From: Ottelia alismoides
Lineage: Eukaryota > Streptophyta > Magnoliopsida > Alismatales > Hydrocharitaceae
Assembly (NCBI GenBank): GCA_037367405.1
Contig: JAZKJV010010133.1
Coordinates: 124,001-188,000 of the forward strand
Reading direction: 5' to 3'
Length of the DNA stretch: 64,000 nt
Within the stretch, counting starts at the first letter, position 1. Each line of letters opens with the position of its first letter. A program made the position numbers and the translations under genes. This document shows positions 1 to 12,506 of the stretch, one piece after another. The notes under the pieces were generated by a model. It had not been told where the DNA came from. It did not search any database and worked only from the letters and a program-made list of their open reading frames with translations.

Positions 1-249
1 TGAAAAATTCTAAAAAAAGACCGCCTTGAAAACCGAACTCAAAATTGGATAGACACAACTCTAGGTTGTTCCTTTGCCTCCTTGTGATCGACCTTGGGAC
101 TTGCCCAAGTAAAATAAACATAAAACCACTTGATTAAATTGAATAATAATTTGTGGTTATTTCTTGACTGTTTCTGATCGCCGCCTACAACGAACGACAA
201 TTCATTAACTTCACTCACGAAGATTAAAAACAACTTCTTAACATGCCTT

Positions 250-1452
250 TTACGGACCCGTCAGTGGTCCTAGGGCTTGCACATAGTAGACGTGCTGAAC
301 CGCTAGTTGAGGCTGAATCGGCTGAGGAGGGTGTGACTGCGCATGTTCCTTCGTCTCAGCTGGAGTGAAGGCCGATGCAGATACAGAGTTGCAAGAGCTG
401 ATTGTACTCACCAGCAGCTCCAATTGCTTGGTGATTTGATCTATTTTGTCTAGGTTTTGCATTCTTTGTTCGATCACAACAAGTTTCTCCAGGTCCTTTG
501 ATCGCTTCTTAATGAGTTCTACTTTGGACAAGTGGCTCCCGATAATGCTCAAATTGGAGCTCTCATCCCTGTCCGGCTCGTGGGATGCTGCCATATGTAC
601 ATACTTCTGAATATTCTGTGGCTGGCGTTGATAGGCACAGGATGACGATAGTGTGGCCTCTCCTTCGGCCATTTCTTCAAAGACATGTCGGATGACGTCC
701 TCATATTTGTTGAAATGTGAGCCACCATATGGGACATCCACAAGCTTCTAGATCTCGATTGTCAGTCCCCCGAAGAAGTGTTGGACCAGGCTGGTCTTAG
801 GAATCTCATGATGGGGGCACTTTTCTTGTAACTCAGTAAACCTCTTCCAGGCCTCATGTATAAATTCGTGAGTGGCTTGGGTGAAGTTTGCTATGCCGGT
901 GTGCATCTAATTGAGTCTCCCTAGAGGATAATACTTGTGCAAGAAAAATGACTTCAGTTCTTCTCAGGTAGTGATGACCTTCTACAAGTGGTTGATCCGA
1001 TGAAGGGCCTTATCTTGAAGGCTGAAGGGAAATGCTGCCATCTTGAATACCCCGAGGGGTATACCAGGGTAGTGAGTTGTACCACAAATGCGCTCGAACT
1101 GTTGTAGATGAATATACGGTTCTTCGTAGGCATTTCCTCGAAAGGTGGGTAGGAGCGCCAGTAGCTGAGGCTTCAATTCGAAATAAGCATGAATGACAAG
1201 AATCTGAACCCATTAAGTGACTTGTCCCACCCAAGGATTGTATGTTTCTTTGAGAGTCGGCTTGGGCTGCTCTACTCGAGGCTCATCTGCAGGGCCTCCT
1301 CCTCCTCTACCTTCGGGCTCTTCAATTCCTCCTTGGTTTTCTCTCCCTCTCCTCAAGTCATTGAGCATATCTTGGAAGGCGACCTGTGTTAAGGCCTGAT
1401 CCGTGGGCTGCTGATGGATTTCCTGAATAGAGGCAAGGATCTGGGCATTCAC
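250..1452 (-). pseudogene. Ty3/gypsy (Athila/Tat-like) gag remnant
   Basis: Read on the minus strand, three open pieces (1452-1213, 1176-982, 741-250) lie in different frames and are joined by 980-742, which translates with stops. Family landmarks appear in the right order. LLPTFRGNAYEEP and FKMAAFPFSLQDKA match the capsid block of plant Athila/Tat gag. EAWKRFTELQEKCPHHEIP, from the broken middle part, matches the block around the CPHH motif, and HVFEEMAEGEA matches the region after it. In the family this protein forms the cytoplasmic virus-like particle. Several stops and frame changes make this copy dead. The primer-binding site and LTR to the right, on the same strand, support it as the 5' part of a minus-strand element that continues beyond the left edge. 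No zinc knuckle or protease was found in bases 1-249. Confidence 0.8.
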
Positions 1453-1453
1453 T

Positions 1454-1916
1454 TCATTCTGGTCTGGCTATTGGCTCTGATCTGGCTGAGGTGGTGGTTG
1501 TGGTCCCTTCCCTTTTCCTCGAGGAACCATCTCTCTCTGATCGCGAGTCTGATTCTATCACAACTTTTGGCTCCAGATTAGGCTCTTGATCTGCAAATGA
1601 AGTAATGCCATTATCAGTCTGTGTGGAGGCATCATAGGTAACAAATCGATCTATGTTAAGGTCAACACAAAATTTCATTAAGGATGGTGGTGTGTATGGA
1701 GTGAGATCTATTGCCATCCAAAATGGGCCGATTTTGGGACGAGAGTGATCCCAATTTATTAGAGAAGACATGGAGTCTGGAGATCGGTTTACAGAGTCTG
1801 AACCGGGTTCTCGGGAATCGCCCTGAATTATTGGAGGTGACGAGCGCATTGGAATCAATGTTGGTGTCGGTGGGGTACCGATTAAGCCATCCATGTGTTG
1901 CCATCTCGAAGGTCAA
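1454..1916 (-). other. Open stretch upstream of gag, possibly its N-terminal end
   Basis: About 146 codons are open on the minus strand just upstream of the gag landmarks, in another frame. The predicted peptide is rich in Ser, Thr and charged residues and has no domain I recognise. Its position fits the poorly conserved N-terminus of gag, or the end of the untranslated leader. I cannot decide between them. Confidence 0.3.
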
Positions 1917-3662
1917 GAGGAGATCGAGATTGGAAGAATGATACAGAGGTCAACCAAGAAATAAAAGGGAATGTAAAACCGTAGAAGGCTCTTAATGAGC
2001 ATGGGGTCAAGTAGGGAATCAAAGAGAAGAAAGTGAGAAAAAGGCACAAACCGTGCAGGATTGATCTTTGAACCTTAATTCTATTTCAAACAAACAAAAA
2101 ACAAGGACAGTTTCACCCACTTAACACATGTGAACCCGTAAAAGTTCAGCTATTTTTATCTTTTCAATTTTATTGTTATTTTTAGGCAATCTTATAAAAT
2201 GTCCTTAAGTACGCTAACCCTATAAGAGCGTGTGTACTGCCAGGAAAGTGTCCCGTACTTATTCCACCCCCTTTGTAACATGTAATCTCCGTGCTTAAAG
2301 GTCCTTGATCTCGTGCCTGGGCAGCTACTCAGCTAAAGAAATAGAAAGGAAGCCAATAGATGAAACCAATACTTCGGACCTCGCTCGTAATGGAATCACC
2401 CATGAGCGTGCAAGGACCTACTCGGACCCAAACTGATGAGACAGACACACCTGTGAAGGTGTGTCCTAGGCTCAATACTTCACAGATCGGGATTTGGGCT
2501 CTTATCCTTAGCAGGTCGCGCTTCACTCAGTCTTAAGTGTACCTGAAAACAATGTGGGCTTTATGAACCCCAAACAAGGAATGGTTCGTTATGAATTTTA
2601 ATTAAGGTCAAATTTATTTAGCAGTCCCTTTTTTAATTTTTGAGTTTCCAATTTTTTAAGTATTTTTCAGAGCAAGACGCTGAACGATTTTTTTTTATAA
2701 TTTTCCTATATGTCCTAAGTGATATAAACACAAGCGAGAGAGGACAGAAAATCCGTGCAAGTCGTCACTAAGATGGAAATCTCACTTTAGTGAGTAATGA
2801 TGCATGCAAAGAAAGAATTACTTACAGTGCTTCCCAGCTCTCTCCATGCAGGATGCAAGGCATAATCGAAATAATTACACTATATGGCAATATGCAAAAG
2901 AGAGAGAGCATCCTAAACAATAGTTGCTATTATTGGGAAGAACCAAATGCCAATCACTCAGAAATGAGACTCAAAAGTCCAGTCTATAAAGTGCATCAGT
3001 GTCCGCCACAACAAATCTTGCAAGCGTTGTATAGCACTCCTCTTGACACTCGATCTCAAGTTCAAATAACTGATAATTAATTTTGACTAAGTCCAAACGC
3101 GTATCAATATAGGTGCATGCAATGTTATTAGGGCTTTGGACCTATCTACCAAGTCAAGCAACCTATTATCTAAGGGCTCACTCACAGAAAACAAATAAAA
3201 ACAAAGGCGGAAAGCTCAAATAACGAGAAATAAATAAAACAAAGATGATAAAACACGAAAAATCTGGTACGAGGCCCCCGGGTGAACAGATACTCATGCA
3301 CTGAACCTTACGTGGTGGAGAGAGTAGTGTCCAAATTAATTAAAAATTATTTTGCAAAAGATTAAATCTCTTTCCCACTAAAAGAAGTGGAAAATGCTAT
3401 GCTGAAGGCTGCTCTTCTCCTCCTTCCCTGCTCTTCTCTCCTGCTCTCTCCTAGTCAGCTCAAAAGGATATAGCCGACCTCCTCTCACCTCGAGTATGCC
3501 CACCTCCTAAGAGATAGGCCTCATCAAGCGGTCCCTCGTAAGAAAGATTTATAAGAAAAAATGGATTAGAACAATCAAATAATTATCAAGGAATACATAG
3601 CAGAAAAATGCAAATAAATAATGGACAGCTATATATACAAAGAAATGTGCTACAACCGTTTC
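1917..3662 (-). other. Untranslated leader of the minus-strand gypsy element
   Basis: About 1.7 kb lies between the primer-binding site and gag with no domain that I recognise. Long leaders are usual in plant Athila/Tat elements. A short inverted repeat (ACACACCT and AGGTGTGT) lies at about 2446-2465. Nothing else is supported here. Confidence 0.5.
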
Positions 3663-3680
3663 TCCTCAGCAATGGCGCCA
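3663..3680 (-). promoter_or_regulatory. Primer-binding site, tRNA-Asp type
   Basis: The minus strand reads TGGCGCCATTGCTGAGGA. It matches 15 of 18 bases complementary to the 3' end of plant tRNA-Asp, the primer used by many Athila elements. It lies between a long LTR on the right and the gag remnant on the left, exactly where a minus-strand element needs it. This site fixes the true orientation of the long-LTR family throughout the window. Confidence 0.75.
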
Positions 3681-6600
3681 TTTAAAACAATGGAATTACG
3701 AGAGGGTCATACAGTTTCACAGGGCAAAACCACAGTCGATGTGTTGACCGTTCAAGAAATCCACTAGTAGATTCAACAATCAACCCATAAATAAATATCA
3801 AGCAATGAAAACACAGTGTGGATCAAAATTTATTTTAAACCCTACAATAAGATGTGTATAGTGATAAGCAGAGTAGGGTGTCGAACATGAGGAACACACG
3901 ATGTAGCACTTTTATATTATTTATAAATAATCAGTATAGGTATATATGTATATATAACTATGAACAATATTATTCAAAATAATGTGGGTTTACAAAATAT
4001 TTTTTAATTAATTAATTATATTTTTTGTTTATATATATGTATATATGTAGTTATATATTTTTATATTTTTCTTTTTATAATTTTATGTTTTTAATTTTGT
4101 TTTTAAATGTATATAGGATATACATAGAATAATAGATAATAAAGACATAAATAGTACTAAAAATAACAAAAAATATAGAATTGAATATTTTTGGATTTGA
4201 GATAATTTTTTACTATTTTTGTGATTTTTTTAGAGAATTTTTCTAGTTTTCATATATTTTTAAAGTAAAAAATACCCTAAATCAAGGTTTTAATAAATAC
4301 CTGAAGTTGAAATGGAAATTAAAAATAAAAAACCAAGTACAAAGTTTTCCAAATAAATTTTAATTCATAATTAATAATATATAGAAATTTATAAAATAGA
4401 AAACATAATTTTTGAAATTGTTAGGAATTTTATAAATTTTTATAGAGTTTTTTGGAATTTTTCAATTTTTAAAAGCATTTTCTTTTTCTCTTTTTAGTGA
4501 TTTTTGGTCTAATTGGTCTGAAGGTTAATAATACTTAAATAAAGACAATATATTTTTTTGAGAATTTTTCAAAATGATTTTTCTAATTTTTTGGCTTTTT
4601 AAGACAAATAGGGACTAACCATGCACTATTTGATTTTTAGAAAATAGGAAACAAGCATAAAATGCAAATATAAAATTATAGCATTATCAAGCATGCATCT
4701 AGGTACCTACTCTAATTTTTTAGTAATTTTTGGAGCGCCATAACTATTTTTAATAAATACAAATAAAACACAAAAATAATTGGCCTAGTAGGGGTATAAA
4801 TGCAAATATAAATAAAGGAAAGGGGCAAAGTGCAATTGCACCCAAAAGTTAACACTAGTATTCAAATTTTATATATTAAAAAACAATTACAATAACCCAC
4901 AAGGGTTTACATGCTATATTTAAAAGATAAAACATGCGAATGCACGTGACTTTGGTAGGGACTAAATTGGAATATAAATAAAGTGAGGGGGTTGTGTGAA
5001 ATTTGTACAAAAGTTTTTAAAATTCATAAAATATTTATTAAACTTTAAATAAATTACAAAAATCAGAGGGGGTTTATGAAATTTACCCACTTATGTGCCC
5101 GAGATCCAGCCGTCTAGGAATCGCCACATGGATGATCGTGCAGGTCCCTTCACGTACCCCTTTGCGGAAAATCAACAATCCAGATTAGATCTGGACCGTT
5201 GTTCTTGATCAAACAGCAACGAGGGGTGCTGAAAGAACACACAAGAACAGTTTTTCGACAAGCTTTGATCTCTCATTTCTCTTGGTTCTGGCGGTCTTTC
5301 TCTCCTCCGACAAACCCAACAGGTAGTTGGGCCTCCTCCGTGTGCGACAATAGGGTCCAGGTGAGGTGAGAAGGAGCTAGATGCTCTGGCGAGGTCGAGT
5401 CACCTGGAGCAGCTCCAGGTGATCGTTAAAGTCCCATGGGCGTCGAAAGACATGCAAGTCGCAATCAAAAGACTCATGGGTGTGAGGGATATCTCCTCGA
5501 CCCAGGGTTTACACATAATAGCAAGGGATATGGAATAGAGGATGGAGCTTCGATGAGGGCGGCAGAGGGAGCTCCGACTCCTTGAATTAGGGCTTGATTC
5601 AAGGGGGTTCTAAGGGAAATCGGTGGAGAACGTGAAGGGGAGCGAGGTGGAATGGGAGTCGGGGTAGATTGAAGGTTGGATCGCGACGGTTTTGATCTGG
5701 AGCTGAGCTCCATGAATTGGGGCTTTTCGTTTGAGCACGATTCGATTGATTTAACTACGAATTGAAGATGCAAAATGGAAATTAAACTACAGAATTACCT
5801 AGAAATGCAGAGAAAAGGGGCTCAATCATCCTGAGAAGCTAGGAGCAGAACTAGCCGACGGTTCTCCGATGGTGGAACTTGAAGGGGACATCGACATCAA
5901 CAACGCTTACGCACAGAATGAGCTTCAGAAAAGATGGGGAGGACCGCCCGAGCGCTCTTTTTCTCGCTCCTGCAACTATATATTAAAAAGACGGCTTGCT
6001 CCAGCGAGCATGTGTCAACTGCTGCGAGCGATAGCGAGTCCTCTGTCCCTCCCTCTTTCTGAATCGAGGCCCCGACTAGGCCGAAAACCTAACTTTCACA
6101 CCTTGATTCCAAAAAATATGAAATAATCTTTATTAGATAGCTTATTAAGTTATATACAATTAAAGGTAGTTTTAATACATTTTGAGTTTTTATTCGGGAA
6201 ATATGGGTCTGTGAAGTTTGGATTTAGGATTTTATTAAGAGTTTATTTTGTACAATACGTATTATTTTTGTATAAACTCAATTTTGTATTTTTCTATAAA
6301 TTGTTATCTACAACTTTCATGTACAAAGTTTCTTTATTTAAGGTGTAAATAATAAAAAATAAAATAGGTCCTAAAAGTAATTATTGGCCTATTTTGTAGA
6401 GTAATCGGTCCTATATTTTCTATATAATTAGCCACCCTATCTCCTCCTACTTTATTCCTGGTGTACTAAGTCATCATGATGATTGAGTCTCGGGGACTAG
6501 GGCCACTTCAGTGTCCTTGACACTTCGTTCTTTTTCTTTTCTTTCCTTTATTCTTTTATTTTGACAATAAATACTATATACATACAATATTTTATATAGT

Positions 6601-6715
6601 ATTTGGAACACGTTAATGAATGTTTATTTTGACAAATTTATGATACATTTATATATTTAGTTAGGGTTTAAAGGCCAAAATGAAAGAATAAAGGTGATGA
6701 AATGGAGAATCATTA
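3681..6715 (-). mobile_element. 5' LTR of the minus-strand gypsy element (LTR1)
   Basis: This is a ~3.0 kb long terminal repeat. On the minus strand it begins near 6715 with TAATGATTC, a changed form of the family start TGATGAATC. It then carries the conserved purine-rich block (6436-6457), a phrase around ACATGAAAGTTGTAG, a GC-rich island (about 6100-5100), a CACGTG element (about 4945), long AT-rich sequence, and an end block around 3820-3870. It finishes next to the tRNA-Asp primer-binding site. The exact 3' end is uncertain because no clean CA lies beside the primer site. It abuts a copia gag remnant on the right, so it probably inserted into that element. Short open frames in the GC-rich island have no homology that I recognise. 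Confidence 0.7.
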
Positions 6716-7580
6716 GATGCTCGGTGGACATAGACCGCACTCAGCAATACAACATCCTGACAGAAGTTATTCACTACAAGATGCAGGAGGGGGACTTCGG
6801 TTTGAGAGCACGTAATCAAAATATTTGGTTATCTCTTAGAATTGGATACCCTTGGGGCATAGATGGACATAGATATGCAGCCTGACTTCATACTGTTGCA
6901 TTTTCCCAAGTCTTTCAACAACTTTGTGGTATCATACCACATGAACAAGTTGAGCTTGACTAACGTTGAGTTGATTCCTTCGTTGAAGTCCGTTGAGGAT
7001 GTCTTGAAGAGAGAGAATCCCTCTGGCGGTGCATTGGTTGCATAGGTCAAAGGGAAGCACGGTCGGAAGCATGGGTCTCAAAAAGGTCTGACCTAGAAGA
7101 AAAAGAAGAGTCAAGCTGTTGGCACATCCTCTCATGCTTCTACACTGATAACATTGAAGAAGACCAATGTTTGTCATCACTGCAAGAAGCTGTGGTACTG
7201 GAAGCATAAGTGCCTAGAATACCTGAATACCGCTTAGAAAGGTAAAGCTTCAACACGTATAAAATCTACTTTCATCATTGAAATCAATTTTCTCGTAGGA
7301 CGAGAAGGTAGTTAGATCATTGATTTTGTTGCTTCTGTTCATGTATGAAATTTGTTGCATCTGTTTTAGGAAACTAGGAATCTTGATGAAGGGGAGACAG
7401 TCATTCGGATGGGATCTGATGTAACTGTTACTGCAGTCATCGTCGGGACATGCAGACTATCATTATCTATTGGAAGTGTCCTTGTACTTAAAGAATGTCT
7501 TTATGTAAAAATATTATGTTAGATATGTGTCTTCTTTTCCAAGTATAAGTTCCATGTATCTCGGATAAATGCATATCTGT
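6716..7580 (+). pseudogene. Ty1/copia gag-protease remnant
   Basis: Several frames on the plus strand give copia landmarks in order. KMQEG lies near 6780. QPDFILLHFPKSFNNF followed by YHMNKLSL (about 6880-6960) matches the gag block LILQSLP...F...Y.MNK. A zinc knuckle at 7171-7215 reads CHHCKKLWYWKHKC, a CX2CX4-x-X4C array in which the usual histidine has become tyrosine. A protease-proximal segment near 7385-7510 resembles the plant copia block with GTxxLSL and a following LxxCLYV. Stops and frame changes separate these pieces. The same landmarks recur in the copia element at the right end of the window, so both belong to one lineage. The left side is cut by the gypsy LTR, and nothing recognisable of integrase follows. 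Confidence 0.75.
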
Positions 7581-8432
7581 ATTGTTTGCTTATTTATTTA
7601 TTTTATCATACAATTTGTGTTTAAATATTTTCTGGTTTATGTATCAAGATTGCTATTAGGTTCGTTATGGTGTTTTCTTTTCTTTTTGCTTATAACATAG
7701 AAGAGCAAAAGTCTCACGATTTATTTGATTCTTTATGAAGCTATACGAAAGATTTTTCCCAATCCTATTTCCCATCATAATACTTGGTTTGTCGTTATAG
7801 CGGATTGTATCATAATGATATGAAATATGTTGAATTACGGATTGGATTAGATCATTACCAAAATCTAGTTTGATATAATCATTAATACGTGCATCTATAT
7901 ACACATATGATATTCATAATTTTCTCGTAAACATCATCAATCATTGCTCGTACATAACTTTACATATTGGTTATGAAATTTTGTTAAATAGGATAATATG
8001 CTAAAATTGACAATTCTCTTTCTATACAACTTTACATATTCTGAATCAAGAGCCATTTTATTGATATGTGACCACACTAGGAATTAAAAAATATGAATGT
8101 AGAAATAAATTATAAAAAATCTAATATCCCTTGTCGTAAATATTCATTTGTTTACATCTATTTGTGACGTCAAGCAATAATCTAAATGCCAAGTGCTACA
8201 AATATGAGAATAAACTAGTAGAGGAGGATACCCAAATATAAATCAACAGATTCAATTGGGTTGTTTTCGATTTCAATATACAATGGATTAATTTAGAGAC
8301 TGGAACGAGCTCTAATCTGTGAAAATCAAAGTAGGTTAAATCCAATCCATGTAGATCTTTCCCAAATAAATTAAATCTGTTATAAAAAGAAAGACTTGTT
8401 CTGGAACAAAGGAATCCTATTCCAAAAAAAGC
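7581..8432. other. Non-coding AT-rich stretch
   Basis: No gene, repeat boundary or domain was recognised. Short open frames on both strands lack family motifs. It may include further decayed copia sequence, but I cannot support that. Confidence 0.4.
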
Positions 8433-8440
8433 CAATCCAC

Positions 8441-9120
8441 ACAATGTTATTGAAATCGGACCGGACCGACCGGTTCAACCGATTGGACCGGTGACTCGAG
8501 TATGGACCGGTTCGATTAATTGTTTCTCCCGATTCGGATTAAATTGACATAATTTTATTCGATCACCTATCCAATCGACTATTTGCAACATGGCTTAACG
8601 GGGTTCAATCGAAATTGAACCACTCAATCACAATCCAAATTTGTATTTATATTAAAATAATAATGACAGTGATGAGTGTCAAACTCTCATGACCTCTTCT
8701 AAGCCATTAATGGGTACTAACCAACTGCTCCAACTTAACTTTTTGAAAGGATTGGATAATAAATATAATTAACCTATCGTTATGCTAAAGTATTTAGTTC
8801 AAATATTATTTATATCTATATTAATCACTTACTGTTCCACATTCAAGAAAATATTTTATGTATAAATTTATATACTTTAATTGTTTGTATATTTTATATT
8901 TATTTTGTGTGTGTTTAAGTATATATTCTATATATATTCTAATCCATTCTGATTTAATTATCTGGTTCAACTATTTTTTCTTTACCGGTTCCGTCTAATC
9001 CGATTTTAAAAAACAACAACATCATCATCTGATTGAACTGGTTTGATTCCATGATCTAACCCGATCCAATCATTTTATTGAAGTTCCCGGTTCAATCTCC
9101 GATTAAATTTCAATAACTTT
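8441..9120. mobile_element. hAT-like non-autonomous DNA transposon (MITE), 680 bp
   Basis: The 8-bp direct repeat CAATCCAC lies immediately outside both ends (8433-8440 and 9121-9128), the target-duplication length typical of the hAT superfamily. The ends share the inverted repeat GTTATTGAAAT. Just inside the left end are many CCGG-bearing words such as ACCGGTTC and GACCGG, and similar words return near the right end, which fits subterminal transposase-binding repeats. There is no transposase reading frame, so movement would have depended on a partner element. Confidence 0.7.
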
Positions 9121-9128
9121 CAATCCAC

Positions 9129-9786
9129 GTCATAACGTCGTTCCATGATAGTATCAAACACTATCCATTGGGCTTGTCGTTTTTACAACATTCATTGTTT
9201 AACTCACATTTTTCAGCAAGGGAAAAGGGAACAAGTCTCACTCGTTATATATCCCCCTACTTATCCCTTATTCATAATCTCCCAATAAAATACCCTCATA
9301 GTAAGTAAAAAAATCACCACTATGTTATCACTACGCTTAAATTGTCTGCCTAGGATATTTCAAAAGGAGATGAAAGCTGTAGAATATATAGCACAGATAT
9401 TTCAACATTTGAATATGAAAAAGCTAGAAACACAAAGTCGCTTAAGTTTTAAGAATCCAAAATACTATCAATGTTTCTGTAGCATTAACTATAAACAAAA
9501 GACTGACGAAAAAATCTCACTCAATACGGGTACAGATATCGACTAATCAAAACACGAATTAACTGGAGTTACGCAAGTCCAACTTGCTTTGTATCCGAAA
9601 TGGATCACACTATGTGATGGGACAGATCTGGTCGTGATCCAGCAATCAATAGGAAGAGAGGCCTAACTAATCCTGTTGTTGGATCACTGCCAGATCCATC
9701 GGGTTACGGGAGGTGATCTGCTCTGATAACAATAATCTGTAATGTAATTGGTCTTTGTCTAGTACATATGCATTGTCATTCTCTGT
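9129..9786. other. 3' flank of the DUF868 gene
   Basis: No gene or repeat was recognised. It should contain the 3' untranslated region and polyadenylation site of the gene on the minus strand, but no AATAAA stands close after the stop codon. A short plus-strand open frame at 9322-9546 has no features of a real gene. Confidence 0.4.
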
Positions 9787-10088
9787 TTAAAGGACCCTCA
9801 AGGCATGGATGAGGAGGAAGAAACCGGACTTGCCTTGCTCCCTCTTTTGCAGCATCTCCTCCTCCAGCCACAGGCGGCTCTCCAATGCACTCCTAGTCCG
9901 GAACAAGAACACAGCTCGGTCAGAGGAGCGGCCTCGGGTTCGATCATCTTCATGACTAAAACACCAATTGCATACATCCCACATCATGTCAATGGGCAAA
10001 CCATCCACGAATATGGTCTGGTTTCCGCGGAAGTTCCACCAGAGATGTCTTACATGCACCACTTTCTTCGTCTATGAAGACGCACAAT
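9787..10088 (-). CDS. DUF868-family protein, last exon (probable frameshift)
   Basis: This is the C-terminal exon of the gene whose first exon lies at 12507-13063. It encodes the most conserved part of plant DUF868 proteins: HVRHLWWNFRGNQTIFVDG, then MMWDVCNWCF, then VFLFRTRSALESRLWLEEE and a GFFLLI ending before the TAA at 9787. The family's function is not known. In the family the preceding residues are a short ELxVxID segment; it is present here (ELCVFIDEE, about 10088-10064) but in another frame, so one base appears to have been gained or lost within 10060-10070. No acceptor AG restores the phase left by exon 1. The exon is therefore certain by homology, but its working state is in doubt: young pseudogene, sequence error, or an unseen splice choice. 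Confidence 0.75.
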
Positions 10089-12506
10089 TCTGATTGCTTT
10101 GTGTCTGTATCTTCATCGGCCTTGCACCTGTAATCACCATCATTTTTAACTCAATTCCACACTGCAAAGAACTTTCACTTAATCCTATTTTGTCTTGCCA
10201 AGGAGAGATGAAGTTGTTTTTAATTGTCTTGCAAGCAAAATGCTTAAGATCACGGAAGACCAGATATAGTAATGCGTTTAAAAAAACTGATAAAAGAAAA
10301 CAGTGGCTATTGGGAGGCAATAGACAGAGGGAAAGAGTGCATAAATTAAACTTCTAGGTGGAGAGGATATCGAGTAGAAAGGAGAGAACAGTAACACATC
10401 TATAACCCCTACTAATGGTGGGTTTTCCTGTCCCCAAACCCTTCTTCTGTCACGTGGCTTACTCTCCTTTCTTCCCCCCGCATTCTCTCCCACTCCCACC
10501 GTTACCTTCTCTCTCTCTCTCTCTCTCTCTCTCCCACTCCCCGTCATTCCCCCTCCCCTCTCTCTCTCTCTCCAATTCGATCGACGAAATACTCGCCCCC
10601 TCCACTTCCTCCACTCTTTGACACGTGTACACCCCTGCACACCTCTTCTTCTCCCTTTTCTTCACTCTTCTTCCTTTATTTGTAAGAGTATCTTATTGCT
10701 TAGATTTTACTGTATATTAAATTATATTTAAAAAAATAAATATCACATAAAAACCATAAAATTCAAATATTCTGAAAATTTAAAAAAGCATATAAAATCC
10801 TCAAAATACTTAAAAAAATACGTATACCATCTCTTTTTGTAGCCAATAAAATTTTCTCCAAAAAATAAATTTGCAATTTACTTACTGTTTTCTATTTTCA
10901 AAAATAATGAAAACCAAAATTAATTGTCTTAATTCACTATATTCAATATTTGTTTGATATGAAATCCATAAAAACTAAAAATAATACAAAAATCACCTTG
11001 ATGGTAAGAAATTACAAAACACAAGTATTTTGATTCTTAATCGTTGAACATTTTTCATATATTTTTAAAAATCCAATAAGAGTATTTTACATTACTTATA
11101 TATACCATTTCAAATATTGAAAATCACGAAAAATACATGCTTATTAGTGTTTGGGATATAAGTGACATGCATTATAGTTGACCAATGCAACTTCACATGA
11201 TATTACTGCCTTATCTATTCTCCATTATAAAACCCATTTATCCATCCATTATAAATATTTTGATATTTAAGTATATATTTTAAAATCAAATCATATGAAT
11301 TAATTCTTATAATGCAGGTAATAATTCGTAATTATTCCTTAAATTCCACAAAAGTAATATATGAAGAACAATTGTTATAGAGGAAATAACAATATATGCT
11401 ACGCACACGTGCCATATAAATATCTATTTTTTAAAAACAAAATGGCATCTAACTGTACAAGTTTAATATTAATGGAGTAAATAATTACTTACATAGAATT
11501 GATACTCAATAAAAATTCATATTTAATTATTATTTTCTGATGATTAATCATCATTAATTAATCCAACCCATGCTTGATTATCTAAATGGACAAAACACCT
11601 ATGTATAGTAAGATAAGGCGCTACCGAATAAAAATGATATATTTCAATTATTTTTATAATAAAGTATATGAGTACAAAAGATATATGTGTATTTTCCATA
11701 ATATTAAAATAGAAAAAGAGATTAATACCAATATGTTTATATGTGAGAAGAATGATAGAATGGAGAGGAAGCTATATATTCCTTTACTTTTCATCAATCT
11801 TTTTTACTTTTATGCATTTGGATATGAAATTGCTCATTATTATATCATCTATAGAAGAAAGATGTATTATGCATTGACCAAATTCACATAATGCATAATA
11901 GTTTTTTATTATATATTTGACATATCACGAATACGCTATCAGTTTAATTATACAATAAAAATGAAATTTCGCAAGAATTTTGAAAATAAATTTTAAAACC
12001 TTACACTATTAGAATGAATACTTCTAATATTATCCATGTATAAACTTTAAAAATTTACTTAAAAATAATAAAAATTTAAGTTTATATTTTTTCGTGTATT
12101 TACTTTTTATATAATATGCTTTTGACAAAAAATATTATAATTTCTAATGAAAGCTTTAAATTGTTCATAAAAAATGTTAAAAAATAGCTTTCTAATAAAC
12201 AAAGTGTGAATTTTGTCCAAATATCTCTCTCTCAACACACAAAAGAATTGCTGCGTAGCCAGCGTTAGACTAGTAGATATAAAAGCACAGTATTAAAAAA
12301 CTCAAATCTCTCTAGCAACGCAGGCAAGAAATCGTCCCATCGCGGGGATATATACCGAGATATTTAAAAGAGAACAGAAGGAAAAAGATATTATAGCCAA
12401 TGTTAATATTAGATTTATTTCCTTCGTTTTCTTCCTTCTTGCCTTGACTTCGTCGTTAATCAAAGATTAAGAAACGGGAGTAGCCCAACAATTAAGACAA
12501 ACCTAC
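10089..12506 (-). other. Intron of the DUF868 gene, about 2.4 kb
   Basis: The donor on the minus strand is AG|GTAGGT at 12507/12506. The acceptor lies near 10088-10105 but could not be fixed. The interval is AT-rich, with a CT/GA microsatellite near 10.5 kb. No internal exon or transposon border was recognised. A plus-strand frame at 11586-11891 is composed of AT-rich codons and is not credible as a gene. Confidence 0.6.
10508..10572. repeat. CT/GA microsatellite
   Basis: Two CT runs (10508-10533 and 10558-10572) are separated by a C-rich spacer, inside the DUF868 intron. On the gene's strand they read as GA repeats. They account for the Ser/Leu- and Arg/Glu-rich open frames that overlap here. 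Confidence 0.9.

Noticed and set aside
3681..6715. GC-rich island of LTR1 (5100-6126) as an independent gene promoter or first exon
   Set aside because: Comparable islands recur at the same relative place in LTR2, LTR3, LTR4 and LTR6, so it is an LTR feature.
9805..10077. Plus-strand open frame of 90 codons
   Set aside because: It is antisense to the last DUF868 exon, and its peptide has no family match whereas the minus-strand reading is strongly conserved.
10278..10665. Arg/Glu- and Ser/Leu-rich open frames near 10.3-10.7 kb
   Set aside because: They are produced by the CT/GA microsatellite inside the intron.
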